DNA from: Mesorhizobium sp. WSM4313
GTDB lineage: Bacteria; Pseudomonadota; Alphaproteobacteria; Rhizobiales; Rhizobiaceae
DNA: 64,000 bases
Assembly: GCF_002294725.1 (NCBI RefSeq)
Contig: NZ_NSFT01000009.1
Coordinates: forward strand, 124,001-188,000
Direction: 5' to 3'
The notes under the pieces were generated by a model. The model saw only the letters and a program-made list of their open reading frames with translations. It was not told the origin of the DNA and did not search any database. The stretch's first letter is position 1, and each line of letters begins with the position of its first letter. Positions 17,944 through 25,943 of the stretch are shown here, one piece after another. The position numbers and the translations under genes are program-made.

Positions 17944-18106
17944 GCATCAACTTTCAAAACGGCACCAGCATCTTCCCGAGCGAAGCTTCGCGGTCAAGGA
18001 TATGCTAATACGCCGGGTTACGTTTGCACAACATTTCCTCACTGGCAATAATGCCTAAAAAAAGTGCATCACACCTCCGCAGGCAGAGGGCCGCAGGCCC
18101 AGAAAC
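17944..18106. promoter_or_regulatory. Leader region of the split-oxygenase operon
   Basis: This 163-base gap must contain the promoter of the eight-gene minus-strand operon. It is more AT-rich than its surroundings (for example AATAATGCCTAAAAAAAG near 18046-18063). No repeat or known operator could be identified, and no regulator gene is adjacent. Confidence 0.3.
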
Positions 18107-18391
18107 TTAGCCCGATTCGCTCTCGATCGGCGCCCGGCGGATGGTCTCGACCCAGACATCGATTGGTCCAAGAGAGCACCCCATCTCCATCATGTCGATG
18201 AGTTCGACCGGACCGGCAATGTCGAGTTCAATGCGGTCGGGACCGGCAACGCATATTGCATGCGCGAGCCCGAGCTTGGCGGCATGACGCTCGATCCACG
18301 GAAGAAAGGATGCCACCTCGACATCGCCGAGGATCGTCATACGCTCCCGCCAGGAACATCGATTTTGCTCGTTCATAGAAAACCTCGGCAA
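18107..18391 (-). CDS. Acylphosphatase-like protein without the catalytic residues
   Basis: The 94-residue protein aligns by eye along the whole acylphosphatase fold: a first strand (RERMTILGDVE), helix (FLPWIERHAAKLGL), central strand region (DRIELDIAGPVELIDMM), and a final GPIDVWVETI strand. Where active acylphosphatases have the phosphate-binding GVxFR loop this protein has VASFLPW, and the catalytic Asn after the second strand is replaced in AICVAG. It is therefore probably not an acylphosphatase enzyme. Met6 is an alternative start. It is separated from the split-oxygenase operon by 163 bases on the same strand. Confidence 0.6.
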   Translation of the reverse strand: MPRFSMNEQNRCSWRERMTILGDVEVASFLPWIERHAAKLGLAHAICVAGPDRIELDIAGPVELIDMMEMGCSLGPIDVWVETIRRAPIESESG

Positions 18392-19107
18392 TGAAGCTGA
18401 TATTCTATCTATCTACATCGTGCTCAATCGCTGAAGCATCTGCTTTTGAGAGCGTCGTCAGGCCAGACCTGAAGGCGAAGACCGCTATATGCGAGTTGAT
18501 CCCCAAGATCGGCAGACAGGTTTCGTTCCAACTAGTCGCGCTCACGACCTGGTTGATATGCCTTCGACGACCCGCTACGGGATTGAGGGATCGTATAGGC
18601 CGCTGGCTTCCCAGCGCGACCTATCCTGGCGGATGGAGGGCGCCGACGGTCGCGAAACACTCAAGAAGCTTTTCACGATTTCTCCCTACGGGTCCAAGGA
18701 GCAGCGCGTGCTCAACCGCCTCTGGACCCAGATCAAGACCGGAAGCTAAACGGAATATGGCGGCTCAAACCTTTTTCGAGCGGCGCCGCGGCGTGGAGGC
18801 CTGCCGCCGCGTCGTAGCCATGCGACAGAGGAATGGCAGAGGGACATGGCGAAATCTCTGGGGTCGGTAAAGAGCAAATTCACGCTCAGGGCCGACCAGA
18901 ATGACTCCCGCGATCTCCAGCACGCCGCTGCCAAGGGGCGCTTTCTCGCGCCGGCAGGATATGGTCGGGCGCCCGTGACGGGCGCAAGTCGGTGGCGATC
19001 TGGCCAATTGCCAGTTCCGCCGCGTTAACGAACTGGCTGTCTCTGATACTACCGGCCTCGCGATCGTTTGAGCCTTTCCGACTCGATCGGATCGAGCGTA
19101 GCTGCGA
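18392..19107. other. Gap without a confidently identified gene
   Basis: About 715 bases. One plus-strand frame (18489-18749) reads as a natural-looking 63-86 residue C-terminal peptide (see separate entry). The remainder (18750-19107) holds short Arg-rich frames on both strands that look like non-coding GC-rich sequence. No tRNA-like, repeat or IS end was seen. Confidence 0.5.
18489..18749 (+). CDS. Possible small hypothetical protein or gene remnant
   Basis: The frame ends with ETLKKLFTISPYGSKEQRV and a TRP/Lys-containing tail (LWTQIKTGS), with a balanced amino-acid composition unlike the surrounding spurious frames. An ATG at 18558 would give 63 residues, but no clear ribosome site precedes either start. 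I do not recognise it; it could be the tail of a decayed gene. Confidence 0.25.
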   Translation: MRVDPQDRQTGFVPTSRAHDLVDMPSTTRYGIEGSYRPLASQRDLSWRMEGADGRETLKKLFTISPYGSKEQRVLNRLWTQIKTGS

Positions 19108-19257
19108 TCACGTCCGCGTGGCCGCGTTTACAGGGCAGCAATGAATGCTCAAGCCCGCATGGCCTTCCACATTTTTCGGGCGCGCCATGGTATCCGCGCA
19201 GGCGGAGTTCATGGTTGCCGCGACCATGAAGACCGCCAGTCCCAATCTCTTCAGCAT
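19108..19257 (-). CDS. 49-residue secreted miniprotein downstream of the DMFase-like gene
   Basis: An ATG at 19257 preceded by GAGGAGC seven bases upstream opens a 49-codon frame. Residues 1-21 are a classic Sec signal peptide (Lys-Arg, hydrophobic core, NSACA cleavage site). The mature part of about 28 residues contains a Cys-Cys pair (HCCPVN) and no known motif. It starts 14 bases after the stop of the 691-residue hydrolase gene, so the two are probably co-transcribed. Its size rules out the roughly 15-kDa small subunit of dimethylformamidase. Function is unknown. Confidence 0.55.
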   Translation of the reverse strand: MLKRLGLAVFMVAATMNSACADTMARPKNVEGHAGLSIHCCPVNAATRT

Positions 19258-19271
19258 TTCAGTGCTCCTCA

Positions 19272-21347
19272 TCAGGCTTGATCGCCGGGCGTCGGAGTTG
19301 GTCTCCTGCTTTGCAGTGCTGAGAGACGGTTGAGCAGGTTCAGGGTGATCCTTCCCACGTCGTTCATTGCTTTGCCGGCAGGCAGCGCGCCGCACCAGGC
19401 GACCGAACTTGCCGAAAAGATCAGGCCGCCCGCAGCAAGATTTCGTAACGTCATTTCGGCGCAGCGACGCCCGACGCGCTCTTCGTCCCCGCCCGCGTAC
19501 CAGCGCGAGGGATCCTGGAAGAAGCCGGCCGGAAAGTCCGTCGCGCGGGCGATCACGACGGTGTCGGCCGACGTGCCCAGGGCCGGGTTCGTCGCATCCA
19601 CCTCGTAACCCGCGGCGGCACCTAATACGATGCCTTCCGAACCGAAGGTTTCGTCCTCGATGCCTTCAAACAGCCATGCGCATTCCGGCGCGTGGCTTTC
19701 GGGCGTTCGCGTGAACGGGCGCGCGCCGTCGAAACCCATCAGCGAAATCGCGCCGCCGACCAGTGAAAACTCGCCGCGGCCCCGGGAGCGAAGGTGGCCG
19801 CCAGGCTCGTTGGTTATCGACAGATATTGTTCGCTGACCGGACCATCCCAAGTGCGGCCAGGTTCCAGGGGCGAGCGGCGCAATTCCATCAGGTCGTCCT
19901 TGAAGGCGACCGTTCCGGCAAAGCCGTTTCCGCCGAGATAGGCGATGCTGCCGCCCTCGGCCGCGAATTGCCGCAGTGCCCCTTCCATCTCGGTCGACAT
20001 GTATTCCGGATGGCTTCCGGTCACGACGGCCCGATGCCCGCTGAGAGCCTCGAGCCCCTGCTGATGCAGATCATGATCGGTGACGATGTCGAGCGCTATG
20101 CCGTTCTCGTTGCAGAATCTGAGGAAATGCAGATCGACCGGCAAGTTGTGGGGGCAGCCGCATAGCGGGTAATTGTAGTCGTCCCGCAATGTCACCTTGG
20201 GTTTGCGATAGGAGCAGATCGACACGCCGCTGAGATCGGAGTGATAGTCGTAGAGCGACTTGAGGCTGTTTGCGATGGCAAAGCGGTGTCCGCGATCGTC
20301 GCACTTCCATTCATAGAGATGGTCGGGAAGATACTCGTCCGCGTAAGCGAGATAGGTCGCGGTCGGCAGCAGATAAAGCAGTGGTGAGGAGGCACGCGCG
20401 GAGGTGACGAAGAACACGATGCGCTCGTAGCCGCCGTCCCATTCCACCTGGAAAGCGTATACGCCCGGCTTCGCATTCTCGGGCACCGCGGCGCGGTGGG
20501 AAGCGGGCCAATCGAGCGGTCCCATGTCATCGTCATGGCAATGGACGGCATCGTAGTGCGAAGGCACGAGCCGGGGGTCGAAGCTTGATCCGTCCCAGCG
20601 CGCCGATGTCACACAGAATGTAGGCTGATTGATCACATCGAGCGCCAGCGGAACCGGTCCGCCGGAAGACGGGATCGGTCCAGTCGGCAGCAGAGTCGGG
20701 AATTCCCAGGCGATTGGCCCCTGAGAAGTCTCCAGCCGAATAGCCGCAAATCTCGCATTGAGAGTGAGCTCGCTTCGAGAGCCGCTCGCGCCGAAGAGGA
20801 TGTCGCGCCCTTGTGGATGCCATTCGGCGTCGTGCAGGCGCCGCTTGAATTCGTAAGGGGCGAGGAGGTCGTGAGATTTCAGCTTGAAGAACGGCTCGTC
20901 CTCATGCAGGCCGAGCTCGACGGTCAGCCAAACCCCTTGCGGAACCGACGCAGACAACAGACTATCATTCCGCATCTCCAAGGCGATCGCCCCATCGCGA
21001 AGGCTCAGCAGAAAGGACCCCACTTCCAAGATCGTGCGCGGCCCCGTATTGCGGGTGAGAAACAGCTCAAAGCGGATGCCCTTGACGGCAGGCGCTTTTG
21101 CAAGCTCCTCGGCACGCAGGCGAAGGTACGATCCATGATCGAAGCTGCGATGCGCGTCCGGCTCGGATGTCGCCTCGATTGGCCAATTCACAAAATCCGC
21201 GGCTTGCGTGTCCAGCCGGCATATCCGCACGCTCTCCACCGGCCGGCTGCAGGAGAGGCCAAGTTCCACCCGCTGGCCGGGCCTTACGCTCCAGGGCGTG
21301 GCATAACCGGCAGCGCTCATCGCTCCATGGTCAACCAAGCGGCGCAT
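19272..21347 (-). CDS. N,N-dimethylformamidase large-subunit-like hydrolase
   Basis: The 691-residue protein resembles the large (beta) subunit of N,N-dimethylformamidase. It has an N-terminal Ig/lectin-like half and a C-terminal half with LLPTATYLAYADEYL, DYNYPLCGCPHNLPVDLHFLRF, TGSHPEYMS and YLGGNGF segments typical of that family. The family's mononuclear iron is held by two tyrosines and a glutamate; the HPEYMS tyrosine is a likely ligand. Substrates are small N-substituted amides, but many homologues are uncharacterised. The ATG at 21347 has GAGAGG nine bases upstream. No small alpha subunit is encoded nearby. It is divergent from the SDR gene, with an operator-like site between. Confidence 0.75.
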   Translation of the reverse strand: MRRLVDHGAMSAAGYATPWSVRPGQRVELGLSCSRPVESVRICRLDTQAADFVNWPIEATSEPDAHRSFDHGSYLRLRAEELAKAPAVKGIRFELFLTRNTGPRTILEVGSFLLSLRDGAIALEMRNDSLLSASVPQGVWLTVELGLHEDEPFFKLKSHDLLAPYEFKRRLHDAEWHPQGRDILFGASGSRSELTLNARFAAIRLETSQGPIAWEFPTLLPTGPIPSSGGPVPLALDVINQPTFCVTSARWDGSSFDPRLVPSHYDAVHCHDDDMGPLDWPASHRAAVPENAKPGVYAFQVEWDGGYERIVFFVTSARASSPLLYLLPTATYLAYADEYLPDHLYEWKCDDRGHRFAIANSLKSLYDYHSDLSGVSICSYRKPKVTLRDDYNYPLCGCPHNLPVDLHFLRFCNENGIALDIVTDHDLHQQGLEALSGHRAVVTGSHPEYMSTEMEGALRQFAAEGGSIAYLGGNGFAGTVAFKDDLMELRRSPLEPGRTWDGPVSEQYLSITNEPGGHLRSRGRGEFSLVGGAISLMGFDGARPFTRTPESHAPECAWLFEGIEDETFGSEGIVLGAAAGYEVDATNPALGTSADTVVIARATDFPAGFFQDPSRWYAGGDEERVGRRCAEMTLRNLAAGGLIFSASSVAWCGALPAGKAMNDVGRITLNLLNRLSALQSRRPTPTPGDQA

Positions 21348-21456
21348 CGATCGTGCCTCTCAAATCCATGAATAACGGCGCGACTTCGCGGCCTCGGTTC
21401 CAGATCGACCGGTTGTCGCGCATGCCCCTCAACCACTACCGCAACCCAGTTGATTT

Positions 21457-21474
21457 GTATATGCTTGTATAGGT
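21457..21474 (+). promoter_or_regulatory. Operator-like site 1 (HutC-type), divergent promoter region
   Basis: The 18-mer GTATATGCTTGTATAGGT lies between the DMFase-like gene and the SDR gene. It matches site 3 (25763-25780) at 14 of 18 positions, with the first eight bases and the central TGTAT identical. TGTAT-type half sites are typical of HutC-class GntR regulators, and such a gene lies at 24900. Confidence 0.5.
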
Positions 21475-21534
21475 AAGTTCGATCCGTTAGGCTCAAGGCG
21501 AGATCGCTAAGCCGGCCGTGCCAAGGAGGATCGC

Positions 21535-22308
21535 ATGCGCAACGCTCCGCTCTTCGACCTGTCGGGCCGGAAAGCACTTGTCACCGGTGCAAGCCGCGGC
21601 ATCGGGCGTTCCATTGCCGAGGCCCTGAGCGCGGCCGGCGCCGATGTCGCCGTCACGGCACGCAGCCTTGCCTCGCTTGGGGAGACGACGGCCACCATCC
21701 GCGCCGCCGGCGGGGTGGCGCACGCCATCGCCCTGGACGTCACCGATGTCGGCCGCTGCAGGGCGGCGACGGCCGAGGCCGCCGGCCTGCTCGGCGGTCT
21801 CGATATTCTCGTCAACAATGCCGGGATGGAGGAAGTCCACCCCTCGCTCGATGTCGACGAAGCGCTTTGGGACAGGATCGTCGACACGAATCTCAAAGGC
21901 GCATTCTTCTGCGCCCAGGCCGCCGCGCAGCACATGAAGGACGCCGGTCGGCCCGGCGTCATCATCAATCTTTGCTCGCTCACCTCCGAAGTCGGGATTC
22001 CGACGGCTGTGCCCTATGGCTCGTCGAAGTCGGGCCTGCTCGGCATGACGCGCGCTCTGGCGGCCGAGTGGGCTGATCTGGGGATCAGGGTCAACGCCAT
22101 CGCCCCCGGCTATTTCAGAACGGCAATGACGGAAGTGTTCTACGGCAATGAGGCATGGCGGCAATCGATGCTCGCCAAAATCCCGCAGCACCGCTTCGGC
22201 GACCTGTCGGACCTGCACGGGATTGCGGTATTCCTCGCCTCCGATGCCTCGGCCTACATAACCGGTCAGTCCATCCCCGTCGATGGCGGCTTTCTCGCGT
22301 CGATCTGA
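21535..22308 (+). CDS. Short-chain dehydrogenase/reductase (classical SDR)
   Basis: The 257-residue protein has the NAD(P) site TGASRGIG, the NNAG motif, the catalytic Ser (INLCSLTSEVG), Tyr-x3-Lys (YGSSKSG) and the C-terminal DGGF end. It oxidises or reduces a hydroxyl/keto group; substrate is unknown. AAGGAGG sits six bases before the ATG. It is the first plus-strand gene of the HutC-like regulon and the likely partner of the HisD-like and zinc dehydrogenases downstream. Confidence 0.9.
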   Translation: MRNAPLFDLSGRKALVTGASRGIGRSIAEALSAAGADVAVTARSLASLGETTATIRAAGGVAHAIALDVTDVGRCRAATAEAAGLLGGLDILVNNAGMEEVHPSLDVDEALWDRIVDTNLKGAFFCAQAAAQHMKDAGRPGVIINLCSLTSEVGIPTAVPYGSSKSGLLGMTRALAAEWADLGIRVNAIAPGYFRTAMTEVFYGNEAWRQSMLAKIPQHRFGDLSDLHGIAVFLASDASAYITGQSIPVDGGFLASI

Positions 22309-22367
22309 GGTGGCCTCCCATCAGCTGGGCTCGAGTTGGCAGGACGCAGAAAATGCTGGCAGCTGTT

Positions 22368-22385
22368 ATACGTACATGTATATAC
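22368..22385 (-). promoter_or_regulatory. Operator-like site 2 (HutC-type)
   Basis: The minus-strand 18-mer GTATATACATGTACGTAT matches site 3 at 16 of 18 positions. It lies in the 197-base gap between the SDR and the HisD-like gene, so that gene may have its own regulated promoter. The site is nearly palindromic (TATACGTACATGTATA on the plus strand). Confidence 0.55.
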
Positions 22386-22505
22386 TTTATAGGCTGGCAA
22401 TTGTTCTATCTGCGGTCCTTGCCCCGTATTGCCGGTCTCAAAGGTCTTCCAGGCGTGTGACCGGCCATCGCCAACCGCCACTGCGTTCCAGGAGAAGGAG
22501 CAGCC

Positions 22506-23828
22506 ATGTCCGATATCAGCTTCCACGACCTGTCGGCCCTCGATGCCGACCGGCGGTCCAGCCTGCTGAGGCGCGCCGAAGCCGATCTTTCGGTCTTCAT
22601 CGAAAAAGCCCGTCCGATCATCGAGGCGGTCAGGACCGAAGGTGATGCCGCCCTGCTTCGGTTCGCGCGCGAGCTCGACAAGGCCGATGTGGCCGATGGC
22701 GGGCTCAAGGTCTCGGAAGCGGAGTTCGACGCGGCATTCGACAAGGTCGAAAAGGATGTCGTGGAGAGCATCCGGTTCGGTATCGAGAACATCAGGCATT
22801 TCCACGAGGAGCAGCGTCCGGAAACGATGTGGCTGAAGGAAGTCCGGCCGGGCGCCTATGCGGGTGACAGATACACCCCGATCGCCTCCGTGGCGCTTTA
22901 CGTTCCGCGCGGCAAGGGCGCCTTCCCGTCGGTGACGATGATGACCTCGGTCCCGGCTGTGATTGCCGGCGTGCCCCAGATCGCGATCGTGACGCCGCCG
23001 ACTTCCGATGGATCCGTCGATGCCGCGACCCTGGTTGCCGCACGCCTCGCCGGCGTCGAGACCGTGTACAAATGCGGTGGCGCCCAGGCGGTCGCTGCTG
23101 TCGCCTATGGCACCGAGACGGTGAAGCCCGCCGTCAAGATCGTCGGGCCGGGCAGTCCCTGGGTGGTGGCGGCAAAGAGCCTGCTGTCCTCGGTCATCAA
23201 CACCGGCCTTCCGGCCGGCCCGTCCGAAGCCATCATCTTTGCCGATGACAGCGTCGACGGCGGCCTTGCCGCGCTGGACCTTTTGATCGAAGCCGAGCAC
23301 GGACCGGATTCCTCGGCCTATCTGGTGACGCACAGCCGCAAGGTCGCCGAGGCCGCCCTTGCCGCGCTGCCGCAGCATTGGTCCCGCATGAGCGAACAGC
23401 GCGTCGAATTCTCGCGCGCGGTGCTGACCGGAAAGCGCGGCGGCATCGTGCTGACCGCGTCCCTGGAAGAAAGCTATCGCTTCATCAACGACTATGCCCC
23501 GGAACATCTGGAGATTCTGTCGAAGGAACCGTTCGCGCATCTCGGATACATCACCGAAGCGGCCGAGATCCTCATGGGTCCGCATACGCCGGTGACGCTC
23601 GCCAACTTTGTCCTCGGGCCCAATGCCGTGTTGCCGACCAGCCGGTGGGCGCGCACGTATGGGCCGCTGTCGGTCACGGATTTCGTCAAGCGCTCGTCGG
23701 TCGGTTATGTGACGTCGGCGGCTTATCCGGAACTCGCCCGGCATGCGCGCAGGCTCGCCCGCTACGAAGGCTTCAGCTCGCATGAAAACGCGGTGTCGGA
23801 AATCCGCAGCCGCTATCTCTCGGTCTGA
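22506..23828 (+). CDS. Histidinol dehydrogenase paralogue (catabolic HisD-like)
   Basis: The 440-residue protein covers the whole HisD fold. It retains the catalytic Glu-His pair (NDYAPEHLEI) and the zinc-ligand aspartate of the same motif, the His of YEGFSSHENAV, and the AEHGPDS segment. In HisD that last segment begins with a zinc-binding Gln (QAEH); here it is Glu (IEAEH). Together with the absence of other his genes, this argues for a catabolic paralogue oxidising an alcohol to a carboxylate in two NAD-dependent steps, as HpsN does with dihydroxypropanesulfonate. GGAG precedes the ATG. Confidence 0.85.
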   Translation: MSDISFHDLSALDADRRSSLLRRAEADLSVFIEKARPIIEAVRTEGDAALLRFARELDKADVADGGLKVSEAEFDAAFDKVEKDVVESIRFGIENIRHFHEEQRPETMWLKEVRPGAYAGDRYTPIASVALYVPRGKGAFPSVTMMTSVPAVIAGVPQIAIVTPPTSDGSVDAATLVAARLAGVETVYKCGGAQAVAAVAYGTETVKPAVKIVGPGSPWVVAAKSLLSSVINTGLPAGPSEAIIFADDSVDGGLAALDLLIEAEHGPDSSAYLVTHSRKVAEAALAALPQHWSRMSEQRVEFSRAVLTGKRGGIVLTASLEESYRFINDYAPEHLEILSKEPFAHLGYITEAAEILMGPHTPVTLANFVLGPNAVLPTSRWARTYGPLSVTDFVKRSSVGYVTSAAYPELARHARRLARYEGFSSHENAVSEIRSRYLSV

Positions 23829-23843
23829 GCGGAAGCGAAGACG

Positions 23844-24869
23844 ATGAAGGCCGCGCGACTTTACGGACCCGGCGACTTGCGCGTTGAGGATATCGCCGCC
23901 CCCGGCGTCCCCGATGCGGGCTGGGTGAAGCTCAAGGTGGACGCCGCGGGCATCTGCGGTTCCGACCTGCACAATTTCCGCACGGGCCAATGGATAAGCC
24001 GCTCGCCTTCGACGGCCGGCCATGAATTGACGGGCACGGTGATCGCCGTCGGAGAGGGCGTCGACACCATCGCCATTGGCGACCGGGTGGTCGCCGATTC
24101 ACGCTTCTGGTGCGGAGAGTGCGCGCAATGCCGTGCCGGCAGGCGCCATCTCTGCACGTCGCTAGGCTTCGTCGGCGAAATATGCGACGGCGGATTTGCC
24201 GAACAGGTCGTGCTCCCCGCGCGACTGTTGCATAGCGTCGATGCCGCGCTTGATGCACGGGTGGCGGCAATGGCCGAGCCGCTCGCCGTTGCGCTGCACG
24301 CGGTGCGACGTCTGCCGAGAGCAGCGGCCTCGGTGCTTGTTCTCGGCTGCGGGACCATCGGCGGCCTTGCCGCGTTGCTGCTGTCGCGGACGTTCGCGGG
24401 CACCGTGCTGGTCGCCGACCGCAACCAAGGCCGCTGCGCTCGCGTCGCGCGCGTGACCGGCGCCACGATCGTCGACCTGGACGCGCACGCCATCGCCTCA
24501 GCGACTGCGAATACCCCCTTGCTCGCGGCCGTCGAGGCGACAGGCAGCGTCGCCGCGCTCAGTCAGTTGCTGGGTGTTCTCGGCCCGGGCGGCACCATTG
24601 CGATGGTCGGCATCTTCCACGGCCGGCTCGACATCGACCCCAACATGCTGGTCGAGCGGGAGATCGCGTTGCTGGGCTGCCACGCCTTCGCCGACGAGCT
24701 TCCCGATGCCATCCGGATGCTGGGTGAACTGAGCGAGCCGCTGATCAGCCTGATTGACCGCGAGATCGGCCTGGATGACGTCCCCGCAACCTACCGGCGG
24801 CTGCTGGAAGGCCAGGGCGACGGCTTGAAAACAATCATCCGGATGCGGCAATCCCTTGAGCATTCCTGA
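23844..24869 (+). CDS. Zinc-dependent alcohol dehydrogenase (MDR family)
   Basis: The 341-residue protein has the catalytic zinc ligands (GICGSDLHN, GHELTGTV with GHE), the structural zinc cysteines (CGECAQCRAGRRHLC) and a Rossmann motif LGCGTIGGLA. It is of the sorbitol/threonine dehydrogenase type. It begins 15 bases after the HisD-like gene, implying co-transcription. With the SDR and HisD-like enzymes it suggests sequential oxidation, or epimerisation by oxidation and reduction, of a polyol-like substrate. Confidence 0.88.
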   Translation: MKAARLYGPGDLRVEDIAAPGVPDAGWVKLKVDAAGICGSDLHNFRTGQWISRSPSTAGHELTGTVIAVGEGVDTIAIGDRVVADSRFWCGECAQCRAGRRHLCTSLGFVGEICDGGFAEQVVLPARLLHSVDAALDARVAAMAEPLAVALHAVRRLPRAAASVLVLGCGTIGGLAALLLSRTFAGTVLVADRNQGRCARVARVTGATIVDLDAHAIASATANTPLLAAVEATGSVAALSQLLGVLGPGGTIAMVGIFHGRLDIDPNMLVEREIALLGCHAFADELPDAIRMLGELSEPLISLIDREIGLDDVPATYRRLLEGQGDGLKTIIRMRQSLEHS

Positions 24870-24899
24870 TTTCCGTGCTTGCCGGAAAGGATATCTGAA

Positions 24900-25631
24900 A
24901 TGAACACTCTGCCCGATACGGCCAGCCCCCTCTACGAGAAGGTCAAGGACTACATCCTGACGAACATCGGAACCGGCCGGTGGAGCAAGGACCGCAAGCT
25001 GCCGTCCGAAAATGAATTCGTGGCAGCGCTTGGCGTCTCCAGGATGACGATCCACCGTGCCTTGCGGGAACTGACCTCGGCGGGATTTCTGATCCGGCTG
25101 CAGGGCGTGGGAACATTCATTGCGCCGCCGCGGCCGCAATCGGCCCTGATCGAGATCAACAATATCGCGGCCGAGATCCTGGCACGCGGCAACAAGCATC
25201 GTTCCGAGGTTCTCGTTCTCGAAAAAATCATGCCGGAAAAGGAGCTTGCGCTGTCCTTCGAGTTCGCCAGGCGTTCGTCGGTCTACCACTCCGTGGTCGT
25301 CAATTTCGAGAACGATCTGCCTGTGCAACTGGAAGAGCGCTTCGTCAATCCGAGCCTGATACCCGACTACGACAAGCAGGATTTTTCCAAGACCGCGACC
25401 TACGACTATCTGATGCAGAAAACACCGGTGACCGAGGTCGAGCACATCATCTCGGCAATCCCAGCCGACGCCGAGACGGCGCGGCATCTAGGCATCGATG
25501 CCGGCAGCTGCTGCCTGCTTCTGCACCGCCGGACGTGGACGGGAGCGATCGTCGCCACGATCAGCAAGCTGACCTATGTCGGCAGCCGCTATTCGCTCGG
25601 CAGCCGGTACTCTCCTTCCAAAAGCGGCTGA
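24900..25631 (+). CDS. GntR-family regulator of the HutC subfamily
   Basis: The 243-residue protein has an N-terminal winged helix (SPLYEKVKDYILTNI, KLPSENEFVAALGVSRMTI, LQGVGTFIA) and a UTRA ligand domain (VQLEERFVNPSLIPDY, TEVEHIISAIPADAETA, LLLHRRTW) very close in pattern to HutC, the histidine-utilisation repressor. No hutH/hutU genes lie here, so it is a paralogue serving this cluster. The ATG at 24900 is preceded by AAAGGAT; an upstream TTG is possible. It probably binds the three operator-like sites in this region and responds to a pathway metabolite. Confidence 0.88.
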   Translation: MNTLPDTASPLYEKVKDYILTNIGTGRWSKDRKLPSENEFVAALGVSRMTIHRALRELTSAGFLIRLQGVGTFIAPPRPQSALIEINNIAAEILARGNKHRSEVLVLEKIMPEKELALSFEFARRSSVYHSVVVNFENDLPVQLEERFVNPSLIPDYDKQDFSKTATYDYLMQKTPVTEVEHIISAIPADAETARHLGIDAGSCCLLLHRRTWTGAIVATISKLTYVGSRYSLGSRYSPSKSG

Positions 25632-25943
25632 TCGCGGCAAGGCGAGCCCTGTTCCGGCGCAAATCGCGTGACGGACTTCCTGGATGCCATCGGCCGTAAC
25701 GCCATGCGGCAAACGAATGCGGTCTGATGTTCCGAAAGTTGCGAACCCAACCCGTCCAACTTGTATATGCATGTATGTATTTTAGTCTTGACATTCACCG
25801 CCGCCGACGTCGAGTATCCTTGCGCTTCCGTTGAAGCGGCAGGTAAGACGCCGAGGCACAGTGCCGCAAGAGCATAAGCCCGCATTCTCATCCAGGCCGG
25901 ATATGCAGTTCAAAGAGCGGCGCGATCATAAAGGGGAACAGAG
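25632..25943. promoter_or_regulatory. Promoter region of the NitT/TauT-type ABC operon
   Basis: This 312-base gap contains operator-like site 3 (25763-25780). TTGACA at 25788-25793 is a good -35 candidate just downstream of the site; the -10 element is uncertain (TAT-containing sequence near 25814). Repressor binding at site 3 would be expected to block polymerase. A minus-strand frame here begins with a signal-peptide-like sequence but continues into nonsense. Confidence 0.4.
25763..25780 (+). promoter_or_regulatory. Operator-like site 3 (HutC-type)
   Basis: The 18-mer GTATATGCATGTATGTAT is the best consensus of the three sites (16/18 to site 2, 14/18 to site 1). It lies eight bases before a TTGACA box and upstream of the substrate-binding protein gene. 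Confidence 0.55.

Noticed and set aside
25589..25891. Minus-strand frame beginning with a signal-peptide-like sequence upstream of the ABC binding-protein gene
   Set aside because: After about 24 residues the sequence loses all coherence and runs through the operator-like site; probably coincidental or a remnant.
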